The notes: generated by a model not told the origin, from the sequence alone. Shown: positions 38,707 to 49,600, numbered from the stretch's first letter. The stretch: 50,313 nucleotides of DNA from an uncultured Brevundimonas sp. (GCF_937870815.1 NZ_CALMZS010000043.1:1-50313), one strand, 5' to 3'. Translations and numbers: made by a program.

Positions 38707-39495
38707 ATGCGGACCACCAATCTGATCACCGACGGCGCGGCCGCGCCGGTCGAAGCCGCCCCGCATCTGCCGCCCCCGCCGACCCGCCTGACCCGTCCGG
38801 CCCTGTTCCTCGACATGGACGGCGTGCTGGCCCCGCTGGCCGCCACCCCCGACGCCGTCGTGCCGCATCCCGAGCGGACCGCGGCCCTGCGGGCGGCGAC
38901 CGAGCGGCTGCACGGCCGGGTGGCCATCATCAGCGGCCGGACCATCGCCGAGATCGACCGCATCGCCGAGGCCAGCGCCGCCTCGGCCTCGGGCGTGCAT
39001 GGGCTGGAACGCCGCCGCGCCGACGGTTCGCTGCACCGCGCCGAGGCGGCGCCGGCGGTGCGGGAGGTGGTCGTCGCCTTCGAGGCCTTCGCCCGCACGC
39101 GGCCGGGGATCATCGTCGAGGACAAGGCGGTGTCGGCCGGCCTGCACTACCGCGGGGCGCCGACGGAGGCCGGGGCGGCGATGGCGCTGGCCAGGGAGCT
39201 GGCCGAGCGGACCGGCCTGACCCTGCAGGCGGGCAACCTGGTGGTCGAGCTGAAGACGCCCGGGGCCAGCAAGGGAACGGCGCTGACGGCCTTCATGCAG
39301 GAGCCTCCGTTCGCCGGAGCCGTTCCGGTCATGCTGGGCGACGACCTGACGGACGAGGACGGCTTCCGCGCCGCCGGGGCGCTCGGAGGCTTCGGCGTGC
39401 TGGTCGGGCCGCCCCGCGAGACCGCCGCCCGCTACGGACTGGCCGATGTCGCGGCGGTGCTGGCCTGGCTGAACGCCGTGGAGGATGGCGCATGA
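38707..39495 (+). CDS. otsB: Trehalose-6-phosphate phosphatase
   Basis: The 262-residue HAD-superfamily enzyme has ALFLDMDGVLAPLAATPDA (catalytic Asp pair near 38-40), AIISGRTIAEIDRIAE, KGTALTAFMQEPPF and VMLGDDLTDEDGFRAAG. It converts trehalose-6-phosphate to trehalose. The ATG has AGAAGGAG just upstream. It is the first gene of the trehalose operon and overlaps the GH15 gene by 4 bases (ATGA). Confidence 0.94.
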   Translation: MRTTNLITDGAAAPVEAAPHLPPPPTRLTRPALFLDMDGVLAPLAATPDAVVPHPERTAALRAATERLHGRVAIISGRTIAEIDRIAEASAASASGVHGLERRRADGSLHRAEAAPAVREVVVAFEAFARTRPGIIVEDKAVSAGLHYRGAPTEAGAAMALARELAERTGLTLQAGNLVVELKTPGASKGTALTAFMQEPPFAGAVPVMLGDDLTDEDGFRAAGALGGFGVLVGPPRETAARYGLADVAAVLAWLNAVEDGA

Positions 39496-41276
39496 CCCCG
39501 AACCTGGATCTCGCCCCGATCGGCAATTGCTCGATCAGCGCCCTGATCGACCGCGACGGCCGCTACGTGTGGGCCTGCGCCCCGAGGGTGGACGGCGACC
39601 CGGTGTTTTCGGCCCTGATGGACGGGACCGACCCGGAGCACGGCTTCTGGGACATCGAACTGGTCGGGCTCAAGCACGTCAGCCAGACCTACATCCGCAA
39701 CACCCCGGTGCTGCGCACGGTGCTGACGGCGGAGGATGGGGCCGCGGTCGAAATCCTCGACTTCGCCCCGCGCCATCCGAAGCACAGCCGCACCTACCGG
39801 CCGCTGGCCTTCGCCCGCGTGGTGCGGCCGCTGGACGGGGCGCCGCGCATCCGGGTGCGGCTGCGCCCCTCGGCCGACTGGGGCGCGCGGCCCGCCGAGC
39901 GGACCAGCGGCTCGAACCACATCCGCTACCTTTGCACCGACGTGACCTTCCGGCTGACCACCGACTGCCCGGTGTCGCACGTCCTCAACGAGCGGGTGTT
40001 CCGGCTGGAGCGTCCGCACGCCTTCTTCTTCGGCCCCGACGAGGGTTACGACCAGGACGTCGGCCCGGGCGTCGCCGCCGCGCTGGACCGCACCGTGGCC
40101 TATTGGCAGGACTGGGTGCGGACCCTCTACCTGCCGCTGGACTGGCAGGAGGCGGTGATCCGCGCCGCCATCACCCTGAAGCTGTGCGCCTATGAGGAGA
40201 CCGGGGCGATCGTGGCGGCCCTGACCACCTCGGTGCCGGAGTTCCCGGAGAGCGGCCGCAACTGGGACTACCGCTACTGCTGGATCCGCGACGCCTACTA
40301 TGTGGTGCGGGCGCTGAACCGGCTCGGCGCCGTCGACATCCTCGAGAACTATCTGGGCTACCTGCGCAACCTGGTCGACGATTCCGCCGGCGGCCACGTG
40401 CAGCCGGTCTATGGCGTCGGGCTGGAGCCGGGCATCGGCGAGCGGATCATCGAGACCGTCGAGGGCTATCGCGGCATGAAGCCGGTGCGCGTCGGCAACC
40501 AGGCCCACCAGCACCTGCAGCACGACGTCTACGGCCAGATCGTGCTGCCGCTGGTCCAGGCCTTTTACGACCAGCGGCTGCTGCGGCCCGGCACGATCGA
40601 CGACTTCTATGCGCTGGAGAAGGTCGGCGAGCGCGCCTTCGCCATGCACGACCAGGTCGACGCCGGCCTGTGGGAGTTCCGCACCATCGCCCGGGTCCAC
40701 ACCTATTCGTCGGTGATGTGCTGGGCGGCCTGCGACCGCCTGGCCAAGGCCGCGGACCACCTGGGCCTGCACTCGCGGGGCGAGGTGTGGCGGGATCGCG
40801 CGCAGATCGTCCGCCGCCGCATCGAGACCGAGGCCTTCCTGCCCGACGAGGGGCGGTTCGCGGCCAGTTTCGGCAATCGCGAGCTGGACGCCTCGCTGCT
40901 GCAGCTCACCGACCTCGGCTTTCTCGATCCGCTCGATCCGCGGCAGGTCAAGACCTTCGAGGCCATCGAGCGGGACCTGAAGAAGGGCCCCTACCTGTTC
41001 CGCTACGTCGAGGCGGACGATTTCGGCGAGCCGGAGACGGCGTTCAACTTCTGCACCTTCTGGTTCATCGAGGCCCTGCACCTGAACGGCCGCACGGAGG
41101 AGGCGCGGGAAATCTTCGAGGAGATGCTGAACCGGCGGACCCACGCGGGCCTGCTGTCGGAGGACATATCGCTGGGAGACAATGAACTATGGGGCAACTA
41201 TCCGCAGACCTATTCGCTGGTCGGCATGATCAATTGCGCGGTGCTGCTGAGCCGCTCGTGGACCGACGCGCGATGA
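39492..41276 (+). CDS. Glycoside hydrolase family 15 protein (glucoamylase/trehalase-like)
   Basis: The 594-residue product has an N-terminal all-beta domain (DLAPIGNCSISALIDRDG, ending near 210) and a C-terminal six-hairpin barrel with PEFPESGRNWDYRYCWIRDA, DDSAGGHVQPVYGV, KVGERAFAMHDQVDAGLWEF and NFCTFWFIEALHLNGRTEEA split over the chain. GH15 enzymes remove glucose from alpha-1,4-glucans or cleave trehalose. Coupling to otsB and preceding otsA suggests it turns over trehalose or a related glucan. No signal peptide, so it is cytoplasmic. Translation starts inside the otsB stop. Confidence 0.93.
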   Translation: MTPNLDLAPIGNCSISALIDRDGRYVWACAPRVDGDPVFSALMDGTDPEHGFWDIELVGLKHVSQTYIRNTPVLRTVLTAEDGAAVEILDFAPRHPKHSRTYRPLAFARVVRPLDGAPRIRVRLRPSADWGARPAERTSGSNHIRYLCTDVTFRLTTDCPVSHVLNERVFRLERPHAFFFGPDEGYDQDVGPGVAAALDRTVAYWQDWVRTLYLPLDWQEAVIRAAITLKLCAYEETGAIVAALTTSVPEFPESGRNWDYRYCWIRDAYYVVRALNRLGAVDILENYLGYLRNLVDDSAGGHVQPVYGVGLEPGIGERIIETVEGYRGMKPVRVGNQAHQHLQHDVYGQIVLPLVQAFYDQRLLRPGTIDDFYALEKVGERAFAMHDQVDAGLWEFRTIARVHTYSSVMCWAACDRLAKAADHLGLHSRGEVWRDRAQIVRRRIETEAFLPDEGRFAASFGNRELDASLLQLTDLGFLDPLDPRQVKTFEAIERDLKKGPYLFRYVEADDFGEPETAFNFCTFWFIEALHLNGRTEEAREIFEEMLNRRTHAGLLSEDISLGDNELWGNYPQTYSLVGMINCAVLLSRSWTDAR

Positions 41277-41292
41277 GGGGTCGCACATCATT

Positions 41293-41411
41293 CCTCCCCC
41301 TGTGGGGGAGGGGGACCGCGAAGCGGCGGAGGGGGCGGTCCCAAACTTCGGCGCATCTGCCACGCCCCCTCCACCACCCTTCGGGCGGTCCCCCTCCCCC
41401 TGTGGGGGAGG
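41293..41411. repeat. 119-bp palindromic intergenic repeat
   Basis: The element starts and ends with the identical 19-mer cctccccctgtgggggagg, exactly 100 bases apart. Its outer 27 bases (41293-41319 and 41385-41411) are almost perfect inverted complements, and inner arms (gcggagggggcg and cgccccctcc) extend the symmetry. It fills the gap between the GH15 gene and otsA. This looks like the GC-rich REP/BIME-like repeats scattered in Caulobacterales genomes. A short related copy ends the DUF983 gene at 16974-16991. No transposase is encoded. Confidence 0.85.
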
Positions 41412-41442
41412 ATCGCGGAGGGCGCACTGGCGTTAGCTGCCC

Positions 41443-42864
41443 ATGAGCCGGCTGATCGTCGTTTCCAATCGCGTCTCGGCGCCGCGGGACCCGGCCGCCG
41501 GCTCGGCCGGAGGCCTGGCCATGGCCCTGTCGGCGGCCCTGCGCAAATATGACGGCCTGTGGTTCGGCTGGTCCGGCGAAACGGTCGAGACCTTCGTCCC
41601 GGAGGCCGAGATCGAGGACCGGGCCGGCGTCACCGTCGCCCTCGTCGATCTGGAGGCGCAGGACGTCGAGGAATACTACAACGGCTACGCCAACAAGACG
41701 CTGTGGCCGCTGTTCCACCACCGGGTCGACCTGACCGCCTACGAACGGTCCTACGGCGAGGGCTATGAGCGCACCAACGCCCGCTTCGCCGAGGTGCTGG
41801 CCCCGCTGCTGAAGCCCGACGACCTGATCTGGATCCACGACTACCACATGATCCCGCTGGCCCGCGACCTGCGCCGGCTGGGCGTCCGCAACCGCATCGG
41901 CTTCTTCCTGCACACGCCCTGGCCGGCGCGGCAGCTGCTGGTCACCCTGCCCCACCACCGGCGGCTGGTGGAGTCGATGTTCGACTACGACCTGATCGGC
42001 TTCCAGACCCGGGAATGGCTGGACCTGTTCCGGGACTATGTGGCCTCGGAGCCGAGCGTCCACGGCCGGCTGCTGCCCAATGACGCCCTGGCCGCCTTCG
42101 GCAAGACCGTCCAGGCCGGGGTCTTCCCGATCGGCATCGATGTCGAGGCCTTCCTGGCCGCGCGCAACTCGACCTTCGGCGCCCGCACCTACGACCGCAT
42201 GGCCGCATCCTCGGCCTTCCGCTCGATGATGGTGGGGGTCGACCGGCTGGACTATTCCAAGGGTCTGGAGGAGCGGCTGCTGGGCTATGAACAGTTCCTC
42301 CGCGACAATCCGGACATGCGCGGCGAGGTCTTCCTGCTGCAGGTCACGCCGATCAGCCGCGACGACGTCGACACCTACCAGGACATCCGGGCCCGGCTCG
42401 ACGCCCTGGCCGGGCGGATCAACGGCGAGTTCGCCGACATGGACTGGCAGCCGATCCGCTACCTGAACCGCACCTACCGCCGGGACCAGCTGGCCGGCAT
42501 CTATCGCGCCGCCCGGGTGGGGCTGGTGACGCCGCTGCGCGACGGCATGAACCTGGTCGCCAAGGAATATGTGGCGGCCCAGAATCCCGACGACCCCGGC
42601 GTGCTGGTGCTGTCGCGCTTCGCCGGGGCGGCCGAGCAGATGGGCGAGGCCCTGCTGGTCAACCCGTTCAGCCGCGAGGAGCTGTCGGACGCCATCAAGC
42701 GGGCCCTGACCATGCCGCTGGCCGAACGCAAGCGGAAGTGGGACCATCTGATGCAGGTGGTGCGCGACACCGACGTCGGCGTCTGGCGCAACGACTTCGT
42801 GGCCTCGCTGCGGGCGGTGGAGAAGCCGGCCGACGGCGGCGCGGACGCCGTCGCCGCCGCCTGA
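41443..42864 (+). CDS. otsA: Trehalose-6-phosphate synthase
   Basis: The 473-residue GT20 enzyme shows RLIVVSNRVSAP and SAGGLAMALSAALR at the N-terminus, GLWFGWSGE, WIHDYHMIPLARDLRRLG, VDRLDYSKGLEERLLGYE and LVTPLRDGMNLVAKEYVAAQ (glucose-phosphate and UDP-glucose binding). It makes trehalose-6-phosphate from UDP-glucose and glucose-6-phosphate. It lies 166 bases downstream of the GH15 gene, with the palindromic repeat between them, so it may have its own expression level. Confidence 0.95.
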   Translation: MSRLIVVSNRVSAPRDPAAGSAGGLAMALSAALRKYDGLWFGWSGETVETFVPEAEIEDRAGVTVALVDLEAQDVEEYYNGYANKTLWPLFHHRVDLTAYERSYGEGYERTNARFAEVLAPLLKPDDLIWIHDYHMIPLARDLRRLGVRNRIGFFLHTPWPARQLLVTLPHHRRLVESMFDYDLIGFQTREWLDLFRDYVASEPSVHGRLLPNDALAAFGKTVQAGVFPIGIDVEAFLAARNSTFGARTYDRMAASSAFRSMMVGVDRLDYSKGLEERLLGYEQFLRDNPDMRGEVFLLQVTPISRDDVDTYQDIRARLDALAGRINGEFADMDWQPIRYLNRTYRRDQLAGIYRAARVGLVTPLRDGMNLVAKEYVAAQNPDDPGVLVLSRFAGAAEQMGEALLVNPFSREELSDAIKRALTMPLAERKRKWDHLMQVVRDTDVGVWRNDFVASLRAVEKPADGGADAVAAA

Positions 42865-42886
42865 CGGCCCCGCCCCGTCCGGACCC

Positions 42887-44089
42887 TCAGTAGATTTCGA
42901 TCAGCCCGGCGGCCCCCATGCCGCCGCCGACGCACATGGTCACGACGCCATAGCGGGCCCCGCGGCGTTTGCCCTCGATCAGGACGTGGCCGGTCATCCG
43001 GGCGCCCGACATGCCGTAGGGATGGCCGATCGAGATGGCCCCGCCCGAGACGTTGAGCCGGTCGCCGGGAATGCCGAGCCGGTCGCGGCAGTAGATCACC
43101 TGCACGGCGAAGGCCTCGTTGAGCTCCCAGATGCCGATGTCGTCGACGCCCAGCCCGTGACGCTCCAGCAGGCGGGGCACCGCGAAGACCGGGCCGATGC
43201 CCATCTCGTCCGGTTCGCAGCCCGCCACCGCCATGCCGCGGAAGGCCCCCAGCGGCTGCAGGCCGCGGCGTTCGGCCTCCTTCGCCTCCATGATCACCGA
43301 GGCCGAGGCCCCGTCCGACAGCTGGCTGGCGTTGCCGGCGGTGATGAAACGGCCTTCCTTGATCTCCTCCCCGCCCCCGAACACGGGCTTCAGCGATGAC
43401 AGGCCCTCCAGCGTGGTGTCGGCGCGGTTGCCCTCGTCCTTCGACAGGGTGACCTCTTTCGCCAAGGTCTGGCCGGTGGCCTTGTCCATCACCTGCATGG
43501 TGGTGGTCATGGGCACGATCTCGGCGTCAAGCCGGCCCTCGGCCTGGGCGGCGGCGGTGCGCTGCTGCGATTGCAGGGCGTATTCGTCCTGGGCCTCGCG
43601 GCCGATGCCGTAGCGGGCCGCGACGACCTCGGCGGTCTCCAGCATCGACATATAGATATGCGGCTGCAGCTTCAGCAGGTCCGGATCGCGCAGTCGGTGC
43701 AGGTTCATGTTCTGGTTCTGCACCAGCGAGATCGACTCGAGGCCGCCGCCGACGGTCACGACCTGGCCGTCGTGCACCACCTGTTTCGCCGCCGTGGCGA
43801 TGGCCATCAGCCCGGAGGCGCACTGGCGGTCGAGGCTCATGCCCGCCGTGGTGACCGGGAGTCCCGCCGCCAGCGCCGCCTGGCGGCCGATGTTGGTCCC
43901 GGTCGAGCCCTGCTGCAGGGCCGCACCCATGACCACGTCCTCGACCTCGGCCGGGTCGATCCCGGAACGGGCCACGGCGTGGCGGATGGCGTGGGCGCCC
44001 AGCTGCTGGGCCTGGGTGTCGTTGAACGCCCCCCGGTAGGCCCGCCCGATCGGGGTCCGGGCGGTGGCGACGATCACGGCTTCACGCAT
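42887..44089 (-). CDS. Acetyl-CoA acyltransferase (second thiolase)
   Basis: The 400-residue thiolase has [20 protein letters not shown] at the start, the nucleophile in [50 protein letters not shown] and [15 protein letters not shown]. It is distinct in sequence from the thiolase at 34909-36114. It lies downstream of an SDR resembling the dehydrogenase part of peroxisomal multifunctional enzymes, suggesting a further beta-oxidation or branched-chain pathway. A site with ACGTCAACG near 44135 resembles the operator of the first thiolase operon. Confidence 0.93.
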   Translation of the reverse strand: MREAVIVATARTPIGRAYRGAFNDTQAQQLGAHAIRHAVARSGIDPAEVEDVVMGAALQQGSTGTNIGRQAALAAGLPVTTAGMSLDRQCASGLMAIATAAKQVVHDGQVVTVGGGLESISLVQNQNMNLHRLRDPDLLKLQPHIYMSMLETAEVVAARYGIGREAQDEYALQSQQRTAAAQAEGRLDAEIVPMTTTMQVMDKATGQTLAKEVTLSKDEGNRADTTLEGLSSLKPVFGGGEEIKEGRFITAGNASQLSDGASASVIMEAKEAERRGLQPLGAFRGMAVAGCEPDEMGIGPVFAVPRLLERHGLGVDDIGIWELNEAFAVQVIYCRDRLGIPGDRLNVSGGAISIGHPYGMSGARMTGHVLIEGKRRGARYGVVTMCVGGGMGAAGLIEIY

Positions 44090-44150
44090 GGCAGGTCTCC
44101 ATCAGTTCGAAGGCAGCCTTAGCCGCCTGCCGCCACGTCAACGCAAGGCG

Positions 44151-45059
44151 TCAGCGTCCGTGCGCCGCCCGGGCCTTGGTCAATTCCGTGAAACCCTGGG
44201 CCGCGCCCATCTCCGGCACGATCTCGCCGGTGCGGTCCGAGATCTCGTCGAACCGGGCCGCCACCTGCTCGGGCGCGTCCTCCCCGGCGATCCAGACGCC
44301 CCGGGTGAGGGTGACGTAGGCGCGCTCGAACCCGCCGGCCCCGGCGGCGAGGATGCAGCGGCTCGGCGCATCGTCGCTGACCAGATGGAGCAGGCCGGGG
44401 GTGACCATCTCCGGTCCCAGCAGCTCGAGCGGCAGGCGCGCGCCGAGGTCCTCGGTCATTCGCGTGTGGGCGGTGGGCGCCAGGCAGTTGACGCGGATGT
44501 CGTGCTTCGCCCCCTCGATCGACAGGGTCTGCATCAGGCCGACCAGGGCCATCTTGGCGGCCCCGTAGTTGGACTGGCCGAAATTGCCGTACAGGCCCGA
44601 CGAGGAAGTGGTCATGACGATGCGGCCGTAGTTGGCCTCGCGCATAGGATCCCAGACCGCCTTGGTGCAGTTGACCGCGCCCATCAGGTGGACGTCGACG
44701 ACGAAGCGGAAGTCCTCCAGGTCCATCTTGGCGAAGGTCTTGTCGCGCAGCACGCCGGCGTTGTTGACGAGGATGTCGATCCGGCCCCATCGGGCCATGG
44801 CCGCGTCGACCATGGCCTGGACGGCGGCGGGGTCCGTGACCGAGGCGGGGTTGGCCATGGCCTCGCCGCCGGCGGCCTCGATCTCGGCCACCACGGCCTC
44901 CGCGGCGGTGGCCGAGCCGCCCGATCCGTCGCGGGCGCCGCCCAGGTCGTTGACCACCACCCTGGCTCCGCGCCGGGCCAGGGCCAGGGCATGCTGCCGG
45001 CCGAGGCCGCCGCCGGCCCCGGTCACGATCGCCACCCGCCCGTCGAATCTCATCGCCAT
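44151..45059 (-). CDS. Short-chain dehydrogenase, MFE-2-like 3-hydroxyacyl-CoA dehydrogenase
   Basis: The 302-residue SDR has MRFDGRVAIVTGAGGGLGRQ with the NAD-binding glycine motif, the insertion VVVNDLGGARDGSGGS typical of HSD17B4/MFE-2-like enzymes, NNAGVLRDKTFAKMD, the catalytic STSSSGLYGNFGQSNYGAAK-like set (Ser, Tyr, Lys around 150-170) and NCLAPTAHTRM. It probably acts on 3-hydroxyacyl-CoA or a steroid-like substrate. The ATG at 45059 has GGGAGAAGAGG upstream; the ATG at 45053 is an alternative two codons in. Followed at 61 bases by the second thiolase. Confidence 0.9.
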   Translation of the reverse strand: MAMRFDGRVAIVTGAGGGLGRQHALALARRGARVVVNDLGGARDGSGGSATAAEAVVAEIEAAGGEAMANPASVTDPAAVQAMVDAAMARWGRIDILVNNAGVLRDKTFAKMDLEDFRFVVDVHLMGAVNCTKAVWDPMREANYGRIVMTTSSSGLYGNFGQSNYGAAKMALVGLMQTLSIEGAKHDIRVNCLAPTAHTRMTEDLGARLPLELLGPEMVTPGLLHLVSDDAPSRCILAAGAGGFERAYVTLTRGVWIAGEDAPEQVAARFDEISDRTGEIVPEMGAAQGFTELTKARAAHGR

Positions 45060-45256
45060 GCCTCTTCTCCCTGAAGGTCCCGGACGTCCTAGCAGGGCTT
45101 CCGCCCCGGGGCAGCCCCGGACGAATGTGTTGAAACGGCGCCACAGTGGCCGCATTCCAAGCGAAAACAAGGAACCGGAACCGTACATTGCCGTTCGGGT
45201 CCGGAGCGCCCCGTGTAAGCGTGGGCATTCGGGCAACCTTGAGTGTGAGGGATATC

Positions 45257-46375
45257 ATGAAGGTGAAACTATTAGCCGGCGTTGCGATGGCGGGGCTGTT
45301 CGCAGCCGGCGCTGCGTCCGCCGATCCGAACGGTTGGTACGGCGGTCTCGACGCCGGCTACCATTCGGCCGACGCCGAGACCGCCAATGGTTTCGACATC
45401 GAGGTCGATCACGACTGGGCCGGCTTCGCCCGCCTCGGCTACCGGTTCACGCCGAACTGGCGCGTCGAGCTCGAGGGCGGCTACCGTCCGGGCGAGATCG
45501 AGGCGATCAACCGGTCGACGTCGGGCGCGGCGGCGGTCTGCAGCACGGCGGCCGGTCCGTGCGAGGGCCCGGACGGCGATCTGACCGCCTCCTCGCTGAT
45601 GATGAACGTCCTCTATGATTTCGGCTCGGCGGACTCGACGCTGCGTCCGTTCATCGGCCTCGGGGCCGGCATCAACCGGGTCGACACCGAATACCTCGGC
45701 ACCCTGGCGGCCGACCGCACGATCGCGGTCGGCGCCGACGACAGCTCGGGCAAGCTGGCGGCGCAGGCCATCGCCGGCCTGGCCTGGGCGCTCAGCGACC
45801 GGGCCCTGCTGGACCTGACCTACCGCTATCTGGTGTCGAATTTCGCGTACGACACCTTCGCCTCGGCCCCGGCCGGCGACTTCGGCAAGGTCGAGGGCCG
45901 CTACACCGATCACTCGATCAGCCTGGGCCTGCGCTATGCGTTCGGCGCCGCGGAGCCGGCCTATGTGCCGCCGCCGCCGCCGCCGCCGCCTCCCCCGCCG
46001 CCGCCTCCCCCGCCGCCGCCGCCGCCTCCGCCGGCCCCGGTCGCGCGTGAGTTCGTGGTCTATTTCGACTGGGATCGCTCGGACCTGACCGCCGAGGCCC
46101 AGTCGGTGGTCACCCAGGCGGCCAACTACGCCAGGTCGGGCCGTCCGACCCGGATCCTCGTGGTCGGCCACGCCGACACCTCCGGTTCGGCCGCCTACAA
46201 CGTCGGCCTGTCCAACCGCCGCGCCCGCACCGTCGCGGACGCCCTGGTCGCCCAGGGCGTCAACGGCGGGGTGATCTCGCTCGACGGCAAGGGCGAGACC
46301 CAGCTGGCCCGTCCGACCGCCGACGGCGTTCGCGAGCCGCTCAACCGCCGCGCCACCATCGGCATCAACTTCTAA
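45257..46375 (+). CDS. OmpA family outer membrane protein with polyproline linker
   Basis: The 372-residue product has signal peptide MKVKLLAGVAMAGLFAAGAA then SADPNGW, an eight-strand OmpA-type barrel (about 25-235; GWYGGLDAGYHSAD to SISLGLRYAFG), a linker with 22 consecutive prolines (from about 237), and an OmpA C-terminal peptidoglycan-binding domain (FVVYFDWDRSDLTAEAQS, VVGHADTSGSAAYNVGLSNR, ARTVADALVAQGV, LNRRATIGINF). It tethers the outer membrane to the wall. The ATG at 45257 has GAGGG ahead of it. A hairpin follows the gene. Confidence 0.93.
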   Translation: MKVKLLAGVAMAGLFAAGAASADPNGWYGGLDAGYHSADAETANGFDIEVDHDWAGFARLGYRFTPNWRVELEGGYRPGEIEAINRSTSGAAAVCSTAAGPCEGPDGDLTASSLMMNVLYDFGSADSTLRPFIGLGAGINRVDTEYLGTLAADRTIAVGADDSSGKLAAQAIAGLAWALSDRALLDLTYRYLVSNFAYDTFASAPAGDFGKVEGRYTDHSISLGLRYAFGAAEPAYVPPPPPPPPPPPPPPPPPPPPPPAPVAREFVVYFDWDRSDLTAEAQSVVTQAANYARSGRPTRILVVGHADTSGSAAYNVGLSNRRARTVADALVAQGVNGGVISLDGKGETQLARPTADGVREPLNRRATIGINF

Positions 46376-46436
46376 AGAGTTGAGACCGACCGTTCCGGCC
46401 TCCGGGCCGGGACGGGACGCCGACGACGACAGAGCC

Positions 46437-46464
46437 GCCGGCCCCCCGCGGGGCCGGCGATTTT
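46437..46464 (+). terminator. Probable intrinsic terminator after the OmpA gene
   Basis: gccggcccc (46437-46445) and ggggccggc (46450-46458) form a 9-base stem with a 4-base loop, followed by gatttt. It lies 62 bases after the OmpA stop. The short T-run makes it a plausible rather than certain terminator. Confidence 0.65.
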
Positions 46465-46658
46465 GCGCTGGCCGCCCCCCGCCTCCGGCCCGCCAACAAC
46501 AACCGGGGCTGTGTGTCTCCGACGACACCCTCGCGGGCTGTCATGTCACCGTCACAACAGTGTCGCCTCATTTTCCGACCGCGCGCCTAGAGGGGGCGGG
46601 CTTTCAGCCGGCCGAGGCCGGTCGGCGGGCGTTCGCGCCCTTCTTTCATCGGGGATAG

Positions 46659-49600
46659 ATGACAATGACGAACCGCAAACGCGCGTTCTGGGCGACGACC
46701 GCCCTGGCTACATCGATGCTGGCGGCGAGCGCCGTCTACGCCCAGGAGACCACCTCGGCGGTGCGCGGCCAGCTGGTCACCGCCGATGGCGCCCCGATCC
46801 GCGGCGCGGCGGTCACCCTGGTCCACCAGCCTTCAGGCACCCGGCTGACGACCGTGTCGGACAACTCCGGCGCCTTCGACGCGCGCGGCCTGCGCGTCGG
46901 CGGCCCCTATCTGATCACCGTCCAGGCGGACGGGTTCGCCAGCGAGACCATTGACAACGTCTTCCTGACCGTCGCCGAGACCACCCGCCTGACCATCGAC
47001 CTGGAAAGCGCCGCCGACACGGTGGACGACGTCGTCGTGGTCGGCGCGCGCGACGTGACCGCGAACAATAGCGGCGTCTCCTCGGTCCTGGACCGCGACG
47101 GGGTGGACAGCGTCGTCTCGGTCAACCGCGACATCCGCGATCTGGCCCGCCGCAACGTCCTGGTGTCGCAGAACACCCGCGGCGACGGCGGCATCTCCAT
47201 CGCCGGCTCCAACCCGCGCACCAACCGCATCACCATCGACGGCGCCCAGGCCCAGGACGATTTCGGCCTGAACACCGGCGGCACCCCGACCCGCCGCGGC
47301 CCGATCTCGCTGGACGCCATCGAGCAGTTCAGCGTCAATGCCGTGCCGGTCGACGTCGAGAACGGCGACTTCCTGGGCGGCGCCCTCGACGTCGTGCTGC
47401 GCTCGGGCGACAATGATTTCTCGGGCTCGCTGTTCGTCAACTACCTGAACGACGGCATGGTCGGTGATTCGATCCGCGGCGTGGATCTGCCCTCGGCCAT
47501 CACCCAGACCAACTACGGCGCCTTCTTCTCGGGCCCGATCTGGCGCGACCGGCTGTTCTTCGCCCTGTCCTACGAACTCTATGAATCGGCCGACACGACG
47601 AGCACCGGCCCGACCGGGGCGGGCTTCGCCAACAGCATTCGCGGCCTGGACCAGGCGGCGATCGACAATATCGTCAACATCTTCAACACCAACTACGCGA
47701 CCGAGTTCGACCCTGGCGTCATCGCCCGCAACAAGCCGATCCTCGACGAGAAATATTCGGCCAAGGTCGACTGGAACATCAACGACAACCACCGTCTGGC
47801 GCTGACCTACCGCCACGCCCTGTCCGAACTCATCCAGCGCACCAACCTGCACCCCGGTTCGGCCGGCCTGGATTCGCAATGGTATCTGACCGGCGAGACC
47901 GACGACGCCTATGCCGGTGAGTTGAACTCGCGGTGGTCGGACGCCTTCTCGACCCAACTGCGCGTCACCTTCCGCGACTACGAGCGCCTGCAGAATCCGC
48001 CGTCGGGCCAGGAGTTCGCCGACATCACCGTCTGTTCGGCCCCCACGAGCATCAACTCCGGCGGCGACACCCTGACCGGCTGCGGCCCGAATTCGGTGGT
48101 CCGCTTCGGCCCGGACCAGTTCCGTCACGCCAACTATCTGACGACCGAAAACATGCAGGTCCATGCCAAGGGCGAGTATTCCCTGGGCGATAACCTGTTC
48201 AAGTTCGGCTATCAGGGCCAGTTCGTCGAGATTTTCAATATCTTCGTACCGTTCAGCGACGGCGTCTACTATTTCGACTCGGTGGCCGATTTCTCCGCCG
48301 GTCGCGCCAACCGGCTGTTCTACAACAACGCCGTCAGCGGCAACACCATCGACGGCGCGGCCGACTTCAGCTACGCCCTGCACTCGCTGTTCGGCCAGGA
48401 CACGCTGCAGCTGTTCCCCAACCTGACGCTGACCGCCGGCGCCCGCTACGACTTCTACACCAGCGACGACAAGCCGGCCTACAACCCCAATTTCGAGGCG
48501 CGCCAGGGCTTCTCGAACCAGACCACCTATGACGGCCTCGGCGTTCTGATGCCGCGGGTCTCGTTCAACTGGCAGGCCAACGACTGGCTCAACGTCCGGG
48601 GCGGCGTCGGCCTGTTCTCGGGCGGCCTGCCCGACGTGTTCATCTCCAACAGCTTCTCGAACACCGGCATCATCACCTCCAGCGTCGCCATCCAGCGCAA
48701 TGCCGACGGCACCTTCCGGGAGACCACCGGCGCCCCCGGCTTCACCCAGGCCATCGGCTCCGACGCCCTCAACATCGACGTCAACGACCCGCGCTTCGGC
48801 TACGACATCCCGGCCTCGGTCCAGGCCCTGCTGGGCGGGGTGACGGTGTCGCCGTTCGCGGAAACCAACGCCCTGATCCCGACCTTCGAGATGCCGTCGG
48901 ACTGGAAATTCTTCCTGACGACGACGGTCGAGGCGCCGCTGGGCTGGGCCTCGGGCTTCACCCCGCAACTGGTCTCGGACTTCCTCGACGACTGGCGGAT
49001 CAGCCTGGACGCGGTCTACACCCGGGCCAACGACGGCCTGTCGTTCCGCGATTTCCGGGCCCAGCCCCTGACGGTCGGCGGCGTGCAGCAGTACACTCCG
49101 GACGGCCGCCTCCGTTACGACGGCATCGGCGGGTCGGCGGCGCTGCGGACCGCGAACGGCATCACCTCGACCAACCCCGGCTCCAGCCGCGACATCGTCG
49201 CCTTCAACACCGATGAGGGCGAGAGCTACACGATCGGTCTGAGCGCCTACAAGTCGTTCGACAACGGCCTGGACCTGCTGCTCGGCTACGCCCGCCAGAG
49301 CGTCGAGGACCGGGTTTCCGGCGCCCGCTTCGCCTCGACGGCCAGTTCGCTCTACGGCGGCGGCGCGACCGGCCTCGATCCGAACGAGGAGGCCTACGGC
49401 ACCTCGTTCGAGGAGATCGAGAACCGCTGGAAGGCGGAGGTCGGCTACCGCCGGAACTTCTTCGGCGACCTCGAGACCCGGATGAACCTGTTCGGGGAAA
49501 TCCGCGACGGCCGCCCGATCAGCTTCGTCATGAACGCCCCGGGGTTCGGCCGCAGCTCGACCTTCGGCGTCAATCGCGGCGCCCATCTGCTGTATGTGCC

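Noticed and set aside
46833..49586. 917-codon open frame antisense to the large TonB receptor
   Set aside because: Composition is Gly/Val/Ala/Arg shadow coding; the plus strand has a complete signal peptide, plug and barrel.
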